Below are positions 43,434 to 52,120 of a stretch of DNA of 64,000 nucleotides, in pieces. The notes below the pieces were generated by a model. The model saw only the letters and a program-made list of their open reading frames with translations, ran no database searches and had not been told where the DNA came from. This stretch comes from Oscillospiraceae bacterium. GTDB lineage: Bacteria; Bacillota_A; Clostridia; Oscillospirales; WRJC01. The first letter of the stretch is position 1. Every line of letters starts with the position of its first letter. The stretch covers positions 124,001-188,000 of the forward strand of contig WRJC01000001.1 in assembly GCA_009782405.1 (NCBI GenBank). The letters are read 5' to 3'. A program made the position numbers and the translations under genes.

Positions 43434-44219
43434 TCAAAACCAAAAATCCTGGTAGCTTTGCGCCACCATGCGCGCGGATCTCGCGTCGAGGCGCTCGACG
43501 GCCGGATTCGAATCGACATGGTCGCAATAATCGCTGCGCAGGTATTCTATCTTTATCTCGATGGGAAGCAGCGGCAAAAACGGCTTCGGGCCGCCTTCTT
43601 CTTTTTCGGCCGCTGTTTTGGCCGCCCGCCGTATCGCCTCGACCGCTTCGGCGACAGGCTCCAATTTGGCGCGCCTGCGCGATATCGCCGTCTTTACGAC
43701 GGCCGTCTCGATCCCGGGGAAAAACTGCGCGGCTTCGTTTGCCGCTGCCAGATCCCCGCTCATCATGACAAGGGGCACGCCGTAATGCCCGCAAACCATG
43801 GCCCATTGCCCGAGTTCGCCCATTTTGCGCCCGTTCACATAATAATTGTATATGCTCTCGCTGCTTTGCGTATGATCCAAAAACCCGCGCAGGGTTCCCG
43901 CCATCGGGTGCGCGCCGATGAAAAACGATCCGAAGTAGCTCGCATCCAATATGCCCCACCACTTTTTATTCGGTTTTTCGTCAAATTCCGCGCGGCTGTC
44001 GAGCAAATCCAAGTTGAAATTTCCGCCGCCCCCGTGGCTGTCGAGCACCGTGACATGGCTCGCCCCGCCCAAAAACGCCCCGTCCACGGATGCGTTCACA
44101 TCCGCCATCAGCCTTTCTATCACGTAATCCGAATTTGCCTTTTCCCCGCCTTTCACCATTTCGCCCTTGTCAATTCCGCTTATCCCTTCCAAATCCGTGT
44201 GTATATATATTTTTTTCAC
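43434..44219 (-). CDS. M55 family metallopeptidase (DppA-like D-aminopeptidase)
   Basis: 261 residues. DppA hallmarks are IHTDLEGISGID at the N-terminus (metal-binding Asp and Glu), TVLDSHGGG, GAHPMAGT and VCGHYGVPLVMMSGD. The family is zinc-dependent and releases D-amino acids, chiefly D-Ala, from peptides. The location next to a metal-dependent hydrolase suggests a small catabolic unit. The protein is cytoplasmic with no signal peptide. Confidence 0.88.
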   Translation of the reverse strand: MKKIYIHTDLEGISGIDKGEMVKGGEKANSDYVIERLMADVNASVDGAFLGGASHVTVLDSHGGGGNFNLDLLDSRAEFDEKPNKKWWGILDASYFGSFFIGAHPMAGTLRGFLDHTQSSESIYNYYVNGRKMGELGQWAMVCGHYGVPLVMMSGDLAAANEAAQFFPGIETAVVKTAISRRRAKLEPVAEAVEAIRRAAKTAAEKEEGGPKPFLPLLPIEIKIEYLRSDYCDHVDSNPAVERLDARSARMVAQSYQDFWF

Positions 44220-44240
44220 GATAGTTTCCCCTTTCGCATT

Positions 44241-45098
44241 TCAGTAATTTTCCGGCAGCCCGATAAACCTCATCGCGTTTTTGAAGTACAGATGCTCCAA
44301 AAAATCGCCGTCCAATTTTATCCCGTACATCCCGCCGCCTTTTTCAAACCCGTCGAATATCCCCTCGTCGAAATCCAGCCACGACTTCGAATATCCGGAG
44401 TCGTATGGGCCCGTCCTGTTGTCTATTCCGTACAGCAGGTTCTTCTTTATGCTGTACCCCGAAAACAGCAGCTTTTCGTACATGGGCTTGCGGTAGGGTT
44501 TTGGCGTGCCGGGGGTAAGGTCGATAAACATCTCCCCCGACGGCGCGCCTTCCTTTTGATGCGAGAGCGCGTTGTTGAATTTGCCGTAAACCGCCGTGCA
44601 TTCGTCGGTCCACGGCCACGAAACGTGCGCAAGCGAAAAACGCAGCCCATCCACCGAGAGCAGCCCCTCGAAGCCGCACGGGCGGTTGTATTCCCCCGAA
44701 GCGTTCCTGCCGTCGTACAATATGCCGGAATGGAACATCAAAGGTTTGTTTTGCGCGGCGATGCCGGCATAAACCGGCATGGCGCGGGCATCGCAGGGGT
44801 GATGCGAAGAGCAGATCGTTTTGTAGCCCATTATGCCCTTGCGCCCCGCGAGTTCAATTTGCCCGGGCGCGTCCGGCTCGGTCGGGTCGATCCAATAAAA
44901 AGGGAAAAGATATTTTTTACCCTCGCAGATTTTCAGCACCGCCTCCATGCGTTTTTCCGCATCCGGGGAGCCTTTGGCTTTCCCCGGGCTCTGCGAAAAA
45001 ACAATCCCGCCGTCAAAACCGCCTTCCTTCATTTTGGACAAAATGTCGCCACGCCCCGCGTCGGCTGCATTTGAGTGGATGTGGCAATCTATTCGCAT
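44241..45098 (-). CDS. Amidohydrolase-like metal-dependent TIM barrel hydrolase
   Basis: 285 residues. It begins MRIDCHIHSNAA, the HxH metal motif of amidohydrolases. Later it has HSGILYDGR (His), LAHVSWPWTDE (His) and YGIDNRTGPYD (Asp), in the right order for the superfamily. It is of the short amidohydrolase_2 type, with decarboxylase or lactonase members. Substrate unknown. The gene lies 21 nt upstream of the M55 peptidase gene and is co-directional. Confidence 0.82.
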   Translation of the reverse strand: MRIDCHIHSNAADAGRGDILSKMKEGGFDGGIVFSQSPGKAKGSPDAEKRMEAVLKICEGKKYLFPFYWIDPTEPDAPGQIELAGRKGIMGYKTICSSHHPCDARAMPVYAGIAAQNKPLMFHSGILYDGRNASGEYNRPCGFEGLLSVDGLRFSLAHVSWPWTDECTAVYGKFNNALSHQKEGAPSGEMFIDLTPGTPKPYRKPMYEKLLFSGYSIKKNLLYGIDNRTGPYDSGYSKSWLDFDEGIFDGFEKGGGMYGIKLDGDFLEHLYFKNAMRFIGLPENY

Positions 45099-45155
45099 GA
45101 TGAAATCCCCCTTAAATCATTGAATTAATTATGTGGCTTTTCCCCATTTTTAGGC

Positions 45156-46214
45156 TCATTTTCCGGGCGGCAGCACCTCGAAAAAGCGCTCCCGCACGTC
45201 ATAGAACACGTCGGCTATGACGGGGTCGAACTGCGTCCCCGAACCTTCCATTATTATTTTCACCGATTCCTCGCCCGTATACGGGTCTTTGTACGGGCGG
45301 GGGGAAATGAGCGCGTCGTACACGTCGGCGAACGCCATGATCCGGCCCTGGAGCGGGATTTCGGTCCCGGTCAGCCCGCGCGGGTATCCCCTCCCGTCCC
45401 AGCGTTCGTGGTGGTAGCCCGCAAACAGCATGGCGTTCTGCAGGTAATCGATGTTCACCGTCCGCAAGGCGATGTCGTTTATGACGCGCTCGCCTTCCGT
45501 GGTGTGGGTTTTCATGAGCGTGAATTCTTCATCGGTCAATTTGCCCGGTTTGTTCAAAATCATGTCCGAAATGCAAATCTTGCCCAAATCGTGCAGCCGC
45601 GCCGAGGAAATCATCAGCTCTATATCCAATGCGGTGAGCTCGGAAACATAGATCCCGCGCTCGATCATGGCGTTGGTCAATATTTCGATGTACTTCGTGG
45701 TTCGCTCAATGTGCCCTCCCGTCGTGCTGTCGCGGTTTTCCACCATGTCGGCGAAACTGAATATGATGGCCCCCTGCAAATTTTCCAATTGGATCGTTTT
45801 TTGCAGCAGCTGTTCTGTCCGCTCCTTGATCAGTTCGTCGATGTCCAAGTGGGTCTTGATGCGGTTGAGAAGCACGGGCGCGGAAAACGGTTTCGTTATG
45901 AAATCGATCACGCCGAGCTCGAACCCCCTGGCCTCCACCGCCGGATCGCTCATGCTGGTCAGGAAAACCACGGGGATATTCGCCTGCGCGGCGTTGCCTT
46001 TCAGCTGCGTCAGTGCCTCAAAACCGTCCATTTCCGGCATTTCGATGTCCAGCAGGATAAGATCCGGTTTCACTTTCTCTAAAAGCGCGAACATCTTGAC
46101 CGCCGACGGCAACGTCATCACCCTGTAATTGTCCTTCAGTGCTTCTCTGGCTTTTTTCAAATTCGTATCGCTGTCGTCCACAATGAAAATGGTTTTGTCC
46201 GTAAAAAAAATCAC
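45156..46214 (-). CDS. Response regulator with HD-GYP cyclic-di-GMP phosphodiesterase domain
   Basis: 352 residues. The receiver domain (1-125) has IFIVDDSD, phosphoacceptor Asp in LLDIEMPEMDG, Thr in LTSM and Lys in TKPF. The HD-GYP domain (about 150-345) has GHIERT, ARLHDLGK, HTTEGERV, HHERWDGRGYPRGL and FADVYDAL, so metal and substrate motifs are complete. Such proteins hydrolyse cyclic-di-GMP when phosphorylated by a histidine kinase, which is not in the window. GTG 46214 follows AGGAGG closely. It has its own promoter, divergent from yerC. Confidence 0.95.
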   Translation of the reverse strand: MIFFTDKTIFIVDDSDTNLKKAREALKDNYRVMTLPSAVKMFALLEKVKPDLILLDIEMPEMDGFEALTQLKGNAAQANIPVVFLTSMSDPAVEARGFELGVIDFITKPFSAPVLLNRIKTHLDIDELIKERTEQLLQKTIQLENLQGAIIFSFADMVENRDSTTGGHIERTTKYIEILTNAMIERGIYVSELTALDIELMISSARLHDLGKICISDMILNKPGKLTDEEFTLMKTHTTEGERVINDIALRTVNIDYLQNAMLFAGYHHERWDGRGYPRGLTGTEIPLQGRIMAFADVYDALISPRPYKDPYTGEESVKIIMEGSGTQFDPVIADVFYDVRERFFEVLPPGK

Positions 46215-46255
46215 AATCCCTCCTTTCTGTTGCCATGTAAAAAATTTATTTTCTT

Positions 46256-46285
46256 AGTATATCATATTATTGTCGAACATGTCAA
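46256..46285 (-). promoter_or_regulatory. Promoter of the HD-GYP gene
   Basis: TTGACA (46280-46285), 18-nt spacer, TATACT (46256-46261) on the minus strand, about 40 nt before the start codon region. Confidence 0.7.
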
Positions 46286-46389
46286 TAACATTGTGTAAAA
46301 TTTTTTTATTTGCATGACTGTTTATATGTTTTTTGTGTACAAAATATTGTGTACTATAAAATTAATTAAAATAAATTCACTTTTTGTTG

Positions 46390-46418
46390 TTGAAAAATAT
46401 ATAAAAATGAGGTAGAAT
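46390..46418 (+). promoter_or_regulatory. Promoter of the yerC-cvpA operon
   Basis: TTGAAA (46390-46395), 17-nt spacer, TAGAAT (46413-46418) on the plus strand. The predicted start near 46425 rules out GTG 46423 as the yerC initiation codon. Confidence 0.65.
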
Positions 46419-46461
46419 ATATGTGACATTACGGCAAAAGGATTGGTTGGGGTTTGTTATT

Positions 46462-46758
46462 ATGATCGAAAAAATAAAAAGCGCGGATGTGGACTATCTG
46501 TTCGAGGCGCTCATGTCCCTTAAAAACATCGAAGAATTTTACGGGTTTTTCGACGACATATGCACGGTGGCGGAAGTCTCCGAAATGTCAAAAAGGCTCA
46601 AGGCGGCAAAAATGCTCAGCGCCGGAATGGTTTACAGCGAAATCTCCGAAACCACGGGCCTCAGCACCGCCACGATAAGCAGGGTCAACAGGTGCCTCAA
46701 ATACGGTTCCGGCGGATACGGGACCGCCATAGGAAGGCTCAAAAAAAATGGGCGCTGA
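46462..46758 (+). CDS. yerC: YerC/TrpR-family DNA-binding regulator
   Basis: 98 residues from ATG 46462. The TrpR-like helix-turn-helix is clear: LFEALMSLKNIEEFYGFFDDICT, VSEMSKRLKAAKMLSAG and YSEISETTGLSTATISRVNRCL, which is the YerC/YecD pattern including the GGYGTAI tail. The target is unknown in this organism. The 3' end overlaps the methyltransferase gene by 11 bases. Confidence 0.9.
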   Translation: MIEKIKSADVDYLFEALMSLKNIEEFYGFFDDICTVAEVSEMSKRLKAAKMLSAGMVYSEISETTGLSTATISRVNRCLKYGSGGYGTAIGRLKKNGR

Positions 46759-47521
46759 AGAAACGAAGGCCGGTTTCGGGGTTATCGCGAAATATTACGA
46801 TGCCTTGAATATCGACGCGGACTACAAAAAAGTGGCGGACTACATAGAGGGGGTTTTTTCGCTGTACCAAAAAAAGCCGGAATCAATCCTGGATCTGGCC
46901 TGCGGCACGGGGAACCTCGCCATCGAACTCTCAAACAGGGGCTACGACATGACGGGCCTGGATCTTTCGGCCGAGATGCTCGCGGCTGCTGCCGCGAAAA
47001 AAAACGCGGGAAAGGTGCTGTGGACAAACCAGGACATGGTTTCTTTCGAGCTCTACGGAACGGTGGATGCGGCGCTGTGCTGCTTCGACAGCCTGAACTA
47101 CGTCGCAGATCCCGGCGATGTGAAAAAATGTTTCGCCCTGGCGCGCAATTACCTGAACCCCGGCGGATTGTTCGTCTTCGACGTCAATTCAAAATACAAG
47201 TTCGAATCCGTGTACGCAAACAACAGCTTCATACTCGAGGACGCGAAAAAAAAGGTGTTTTGCATATGGCAGAACCGCTACCGCAAAAAAGACGGAAGCT
47301 GCGATTTTTACATCACTTTGTTCGCAAAGCAGCCAAATGGGGGCTATATGCGCCACGAGGAGGCGCAGAGGGAAAAATATCACAGCCCCGAATTTTTGGA
47401 GCGGGCGCTTCTGGATGCGGGCTTTGGGAAAATAGGCGTTTTCCATGATTTCAGGCTGACCGCCGGATGCATAGGCGCAAAAATTCCGGGCAGGATATGC
47501 TTCGCCGCACAGCGGCTGTAA
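46748..47521 (+). CDS. Class I SAM-dependent methyltransferase
   Basis: 257 residues. A Rossmann-fold methyltransferase with motif I ILDLACGTGNLAIEL, motif II DMTGLDLSAEML, motif III around DAALCCFDSLNY and motif IV LNPGGLFVFDVNS. The small-molecule methyltransferase layout (methyltransf_25/11 type) gives no substrate. The translation start lies inside yerC. It is in an operon with a WYL regulator and truA. Confidence 0.9.
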   Translation: MGAEETKAGFGVIAKYYDALNIDADYKKVADYIEGVFSLYQKKPESILDLACGTGNLAIELSNRGYDMTGLDLSAEMLAAAAAKKNAGKVLWTNQDMVSFELYGTVDAALCCFDSLNYVADPGDVKKCFALARNYLNPGGLFVFDVNSKYKFESVYANNSFILEDAKKKVFCIWQNRYRKKDGSCDFYITLFAKQPNGGYMRHEEAQREKYHSPEFLERALLDAGFGKIGVFHDFRLTAGCIGAKIPGRICFAAQRL

Positions 47522-47576
47522 CGGGGGCCCGTTTGCGCCGGGCGATAAACAAGCAAAAATGGGGAGAGAATTGCAA

Positions 47577-48548
47577 ATGCAGATAAACAGGCTTTTTGAA
47601 ATGGTGTATATCCTTATGGACAGAAAAAAAATGACCGCCAAAGAGCTTTCGGATCATTTCGAGGTTTCGCAGAGAACCGTTTACAGGGACATAGACGTGC
47701 TGAACTCCGCAGGCATCCCGATCTCGGCCAACAAGGGCAAAGGCGGCGGAATCGAGCTCCTCGACGATTTCATGCTCAGCAACTCGGCCTTTTCGGAGCA
47801 GGAGCAAAACGAAATCGTGTTCGCCCTGCAGAGTTTCAGGTCGCTCAAAGCGGTGAGCGCCGACAGCGTGTTAAAGAAGCTGAGCGCGATATTCAACAAG
47901 GACGCCATAAACTGGATCGACGTGGATTTTTCGGAATGGTCGGCCGACGGAAAAGAGAAATTCGAAATGATCAAATCGGCGATATTGGAAAAACGCTGCC
48001 TTTCCTTCGACTATTTCGGGACAAACGGGGAAAAAACCCACAGGAACGCATACCCGATGCAGCTCTGGTTCAAGCACAGGGCCTGGTACATGAAGGCGTT
48101 TTGCCTGATGCGCAAGGATTGCCGGCTGTTCAAGATATCCCGCGTCAAAAACTTGTCCGCTTCTTCGAGCGAGAGCAATTTTGAGATCGCGGATCTGTTC
48201 GAACTCGAGATAATCCAGCCCAACACGCGAAACAAGTCCGGCGACTTCTATTACGAAGACCCCGAGGGAAACCCTTACGACCAAGTTTCGAAAAACCCGA
48301 AAAACAACGTGGACTTGAAGCTTTCAGTCGATGCCTCGCTCGCATACAGGGTTTTCGACGAATTTGACGAAAAGGATATAGGAACGGACGAAAACGGGAA
48401 TTTCATCATCAACGCGATTTTCCCCGAAGACGAATGGCTTTATGGCTACATACTCTCATTCAGCCAAAATGCGGAAGTGATCGAGCCGCTGTATTTCAGG
48501 GACAAGCTGATAGACAAACTCCAAAAAACGCTGATGAAATATCTGTGA
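47577..48548 (+). CDS. WYL-domain transcriptional regulator
   Basis: 323 residues from ATG 47577 (GGAGAG about 10 nt upstream); ATG 47559 lacks such a site. The N-terminal HTH_11 domain is INRLFEMVYILMDRK, AKELSDHFEVSQRTVYRDIDVL. A WYL domain follows (about 140-225), its AYPMQLWFKHRAWYMKAFC resembling the typical motif. A WCX C-terminal extension completes the DeoR-like plan. WYL domains sense nucleic acids or small ligands. The stop overlaps the truA start (TGATG). Confidence 0.9.
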   Translation: MQINRLFEMVYILMDRKKMTAKELSDHFEVSQRTVYRDIDVLNSAGIPISANKGKGGGIELLDDFMLSNSAFSEQEQNEIVFALQSFRSLKAVSADSVLKKLSAIFNKDAINWIDVDFSEWSADGKEKFEMIKSAILEKRCLSFDYFGTNGEKTHRNAYPMQLWFKHRAWYMKAFCLMRKDCRLFKISRVKNLSASSSESNFEIADLFELEIIQPNTRNKSGDFYYEDPEGNPYDQVSKNPKNNVDLKLSVDASLAYRVFDEFDEKDIGTDENGNFIINAIFPEDEWLYGYILSFSQNAEVIEPLYFRDKLIDKLQKTLMKYL

Positions 48549-49336
48549 TGCCTATGAATGCGGATTTTACGAGCAAACGGGTGCTTCTGACCCTGCGCTT
48601 TGATGGCGGCGGCTTTTACGGCTGGCAGGCGCAGAGCGGCGGAAACACGATCCAGCAGACCGTGCAGGATGCGGCGCAATCGGTCTTCGGCGCGCGCCCC
48701 GGCATTTCGGGGTGCGGGCGCACCGACGCCGGGGTGCACGCATACGGGTACTGCTGCCATCTGGACATAAAAAAGGAGTTTCCCGTAGAGCGCCTTGCAA
48801 ATGCGCTCAACAGGTACTTCATGTCCAAGGACATAAAAATCTCCGTCGTCGGCGCCCGCGAAGTCGATCCCGGCTTCCATTCGAGGTACCATATCAAATC
48901 GAAGGAATATGTTTACAAAATCCAGAACAACAGCTACAGGGATCCGTTCTGCCTCGGCAAGGCGTTCTACTACCACAAGCCGCTCGATTTGGGCAAAATG
49001 CGCGAAGCGGCAAAACATCTCGCAGGGGAGCACAATTTTGCCTCTTTCATGGCCGACAAATCGGATATCCCGGCCTCCGAGGCCGTGAGGACGGTCCATA
49101 AAATAGATATAGAGAGCGCAGTTTCGGGCACAGGGACCAACATTGTGGAAATATATATATCGGCCAGCGGCTTTTTGTACAAAATGGCGAGGATAATCGC
49201 GGGGACGTTGGTAGACGTGAGCGAAAACAAAATATCCCCGGAAGAACTGCCGGGCATAATACGCGCGCAAAACCGCGGGTGCGCGGGCAGGACCTTGCCG
49301 CCCCACGGGCTGTACTTGAATAGTATATGTTATTAG
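48548..49336 (+). CDS. truA: tRNA pseudouridine synthase A
   Basis: 262 residues from ATG 48548, which shares bases with the upstream stop. TruA motifs are FDGGGFYGWQAQ, SGCGRTDAGVHAYG (catalytic Asp), FHSRYHIKSKEYVYKI and the C-terminal GFLYKMARIIAGTLVDV. It converts U38-40 in tRNA anticodon stems. A longer upstream frame overlaps the WYL gene and is not TruA-like. Confidence 0.96.
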   Translation: MPMNADFTSKRVLLTLRFDGGGFYGWQAQSGGNTIQQTVQDAAQSVFGARPGISGCGRTDAGVHAYGYCCHLDIKKEFPVERLANALNRYFMSKDIKISVVGAREVDPGFHSRYHIKSKEYVYKIQNNSYRDPFCLGKAFYYHKPLDLGKMREAAKHLAGEHNFASFMADKSDIPASEAVRTVHKIDIESAVSGTGTNIVEIYISASGFLYKMARIIAGTLVDVSENKISPEELPGIIRAQNRGCAGRTLPPHGLYLNSICY

Positions 49337-49352
49337 GACAATAGGGAAGAAT

Positions 49353-50627
49353 ATGGAAAAACACAAAAAGCCGCTGAAAATAAAGGGCGATGGATACGGC
49401 AAAAAAAACGGTTACGGGAAAAAGCCGGAAACTCAGGGCCCGGCGGAAGCCGAACCAAAAAAAAACAGATATTACAGCGCCATAGCCGACAAAATAAGGA
49501 TCGCGAAATTCTGCGTCATCGCCTTTTTGGCGCTGTTTGCCTTCGGCGGGATGATCCTCAATTCCAAAGAGCTCAACAGCGGAAATTTTTGGTATCTTTT
49601 GAGGTACCTGAACATACAGGGCCCGAGCGCATCCGCCAAGCCCGAATTTTACGCTGAGCTTGACGAAACCTCTTCGATATGCTATTATAAGAACAACATA
49701 GCCGTGCTCAGGAAAAACAGGCTCGACATATACGACACAAACGGCAAAAAAAACTTCACCTCGAAGCTCGTCTACTCGAATCCGACGCTCAAAGCCTCGG
49801 ACAGGTACATAATTTCCTACGATCTGGGCAGCGAGAAGCTGGAAATATACAACGCCTTTTCCAAGGTCTACGAATACAAAGGGGATAGGCCGATATACGG
49901 GGCCACAGTGACGGACAAGGGGAATGTCGCATATGTCACTTCCGAGAAAGGATATGCCTCGGCGGTTTATGTCCTGAACAGCAGCTTCGAGACAAAATTC
50001 AGATGCTTTTTCGAAAACGACTATATAATAGGCGCGGACATAGACGACAAGGCGGAAAGGCTTGCCGTCGCGGGATTTTACGCCATGGACGGGGATTACC
50101 TCGGCCGGATCATCCTATACGAAACAAATTCGCCCGACCCGGTAAAAACGATCGAAATCCCGGGGGAGCGGCCCTACGGGATAAAGCTATGCGAAAGCGG
50201 CGTTTTCGCGCTTTTTGAGAATTCGCTCAAATTTTACAGCCAAACGGGGGAGTTGGTTTCGCAATACGGTTTTGATTACAGGAAGATCGAGAAAGCCGAG
50301 CTCGGCGCCAAATTCTCCTGCGTAGTATTGGGCGAAAAAACACTCGGGATCGAAAACCGGATATTGATATTCGGCGAAAGCGGCGAGATTGCCTATGACG
50401 GCGCCATAGGGCTGGAAATCATGGACATAAAGTTTTCCGAAGATTATTGCTTTCTGTACTTTCTCGCCCGGACCGGGCTTTACAGGGTGGAAATAGGAAA
50501 CTCCGAATTCAAATTTCTGACGGGGGAGTACGAAGAAACCGCCAACCGCATAATTCACGCCAACGGCAAAACGGTGTTTTTGTCGGGGCTCGTGAAAATA
50601 AACGCTGTGTCTTTGGGCGAATTTTAG
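49353..50627 (+). CDS. DUF5711-like membrane-anchored beta-propeller protein
   Basis: 424 residues. A Lys/Gly-rich N-terminus (about 1-45) precedes one membrane helix (about 52-70). The rest is a series of beta-propeller-like blades (IDIYDTNGKK, KLEIYNAFSKVY, AYVTSEKGYASAVYVLN, ILIFGESGEIAYDG). This is how DUF5711 proteins of Clostridia look, and they often sit beside cvpA as here. Function unknown. A small charged start and an extracytoplasmic propeller suggest a cell-envelope role. Confidence 0.75.
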   Translation: MEKHKKPLKIKGDGYGKKNGYGKKPETQGPAEAEPKKNRYYSAIADKIRIAKFCVIAFLALFAFGGMILNSKELNSGNFWYLLRYLNIQGPSASAKPEFYAELDETSSICYYKNNIAVLRKNRLDIYDTNGKKNFTSKLVYSNPTLKASDRYIISYDLGSEKLEIYNAFSKVYEYKGDRPIYGATVTDKGNVAYVTSEKGYASAVYVLNSSFETKFRCFFENDYIIGADIDDKAERLAVAGFYAMDGDYLGRIILYETNSPDPVKTIEIPGERPYGIKLCESGVFALFENSLKFYSQTGELVSQYGFDYRKIEKAELGAKFSCVVLGEKTLGIENRILIFGESGEIAYDGAIGLEIMDIKFSEDYCFLYFLARTGLYRVEIGNSEFKFLTGEYEETANRIIHANGKTVFLSGLVKINAVSLGEF

Positions 50628-50641
50628 AAAGGGAATAAATC

Positions 50642-51367
50642 ATGAACGCTGTTTTGGATATTTTGATCATCGGGATACTCATTTTTTGCTTAGCCATGGG
50701 CTACAAAAACGGGTTTGTAAAAACCGTGATGAGCGTGCTGTCTTTTTTCGTGGCATTCATCGTGGCCAAAACGTTTTCCCCGGGGCTGGCCGAATTCATA
50801 AACTCCAACTGGATAACTCCTAATTTCGCCGGCAAAGCCGCAGACCAGCTGACAAAGATCCTTCCTTCGAGCGGCGGGCTCGAGAAACTTATCCAAGACC
50901 AGCCGCCCGATTTTATGAACATACTCAAAAGGTACGGAATCGACGCGGGGGAATGGCTCGGCGGCGCGGCGCAAAAAGCGGGCAACGAAGTCGAAAAAGC
51001 GGCGCAGAACATAGTGGTTTCGGTTGCGGGGGCGGTTTCATATTTTCTCGCTTTCACTGCGATTTTGCTTGTGGCGTTCGCGCTTCTGAAAATAGCGGCG
51101 GCAATCATCAACAATGCGGTCAAATTGCCCGGGCTGAACCTCGTAAACCGCATAGGCGGGATTCTTTTGGGTCTTTTGTACGGAATTGCCATAAGCTACA
51201 TATTTGTATACCTGGCCTCTTACGTTTTGCCTTACTTCGCCGCAAACGACGTCATAAACTCCGCGGGGGACACCCTCGAAAACACGATCATCTTCAAATG
51301 GTTTTTGGAGCACCCGATCGCGGACTTGATACGCCCTTCGATAGATTATGTGACAAAATTAAATTGA
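50642..51367 (+). CDS. CvpA family membrane protein
   Basis: 241 residues. CvpA features are an N-terminal helix (ILIIGILIFCLAMGYKNGFV), later helices around ILLVAFALLKIAAAI and LVNRIGGILLGLLYGIAISY, and an intervening amphipathic part. In other bacteria CvpA family proteins are linked to colicin V production and envelope homeostasis. The gene follows the DUF5711 gene by 14 nt with AAGGGAAT in the gap and ends the operon. Confidence 0.87.
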   Translation: MNAVLDILIIGILIFCLAMGYKNGFVKTVMSVLSFFVAFIVAKTFSPGLAEFINSNWITPNFAGKAADQLTKILPSSGGLEKLIQDQPPDFMNILKRYGIDAGEWLGGAAQKAGNEVEKAAQNIVVSVAGAVSYFLAFTAILLVAFALLKIAAAIINNAVKLPGLNLVNRIGGILLGLLYGIAISYIFVYLASYVLPYFAANDVINSAGDTLENTIIFKWFLEHPIADLIRPSIDYVTKLN

Positions 51368-51594
51368 TTTACGGAATGGCGGCGTAAAGCCCGCGCTTGA
51401 CCGATTGGCGTGACATGAACCAATATGAACGGTAGTTCATATGCCGTTCATGCGCAGACTTGCATAAAATCTGCATATGAACTTCGTCCTGTGGACTGCG
51501 TTCACATTCGCTACACGTTAGGCGTGAGGGATACAAGCCGCCGAACCTTTTCTTTTGAGTTCTGTTAAATTTTTGAGAACAATGTCCCAAATGC

Positions 51595-51623
51595 TTGTAT
51601 TATGCAATAAAATATAATATAAT
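51595..51623 (+). promoter_or_regulatory. Promoter of tnpA
   Basis: TTGTAT (51595-51600), 17-nt spacer, TATAAT (51618-51623). The ATG at 51630 lies only 6 nt after the -10 box, so the mRNA would be leaderless or nearly so. No ribosome binding site is present. Confidence 0.65.
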
Positions 51624-51629
51624 GCAGAT

Positions 51630-52079
51630 ATGGATTTCAAAACAAATAAAAATATCATGTATTCATGTAAATATCATATAGTCTGGTGTCCGAAATATCG
51701 GCGCAAAGTGCTGCGGGGCAATATATCCGAACGGCTGAAGGAGCTGATAAAAGAGAAATGTTCGGAGATAGGGGTCGATATAATCGAAATGGAGATACAG
51801 CCGGACCATGTGCATTTGCTGATTGAAGCAGACCCGCGATACGGGGTAAACAAGGCGATAAAGCTAATCAAGGGCTACACGTCGCATATGCTGCGGAAAG
51901 AGTTCGCGGAACTGACGACGAAACTGCCGACGCTGTGGACAAACAGCTATTTTATCTCAACGGTGGGCGGGGAGCCTGTTTCCGCGATGAAGCGGTATAT
52001 CGAAAGCCAGGCGAAATCACAGCGGGAGGAGGGCAAACGTGCGACGAATGTGAACGGAGTTCGCATGCAGTACGTGTGA
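51630..52079 (+). CDS. tnpA: IS200/IS605 family transposase TnpA
   Basis: 149 residues, the family length. It is a Y1 HUH single-strand transposase: His60 and His62 in QPDHVHLLI, nucleophile Tyr123 in KRYIESQ, and an N-terminal YHIVWCPKYRRKVL that is diagnostic. It cuts and joins single-stranded DNA at hairpin ends. The last 15 or so codons lie in the first right-hand palindromic repeat and are not family-like. It could still be active. Confidence 0.95.
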   Translation: MDFKTNKNIMYSCKYHIVWCPKYRRKVLRGNISERLKELIKEKCSEIGVDIIEMEIQPDHVHLLIEADPRYGVNKAIKLIKGYTSHMLRKEFAELTTKLPTLWTNSYFISTVGGEPVSAMKRYIESQAKSQREEGKRATNVNGVRMQYV

Positions 52080-52120
52080 CGAATGTAAACGACAGTTTAC
52101 ATGCAGTCCACGCCAATCAA

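Larger units (their letters stand above)
51422..52106. repeat. Four related palindromic repeats around tnpA
   Basis: Copies lie at 51422-51446, 51471-51511 (opposite strand, enlarged loop), 52046-52070 and 52081-52106. Each has arms like ATGTGAAC and GTTCATAT followed by GCAG or GCCG. Arm bases differ between copies but pairing is kept, e.g. ATATGAAC/GTTCATAT against ATGTAAAC/GTTTACAT, indicating selection for structure. Confidence 0.75.

Noticed and set aside
42436..43962. 508-residue version of the pseudouridine synthase
   Set aside because: The first 180 residues overlap the M55 gene in another frame and have no RluA features; the true start is near 43422.
43422..45074. 550-codon plus-strand frame opposite the M55 peptidase and amidohydrolase genes
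   Set aside because: Arg/Pro-rich translation without motifs, antisense to two genes with clear active sites.
51368..51629. A gene between cvpA and tnpA
   Set aside because: Only short frames over palindromic repeats; the region is the left end of the IS element.
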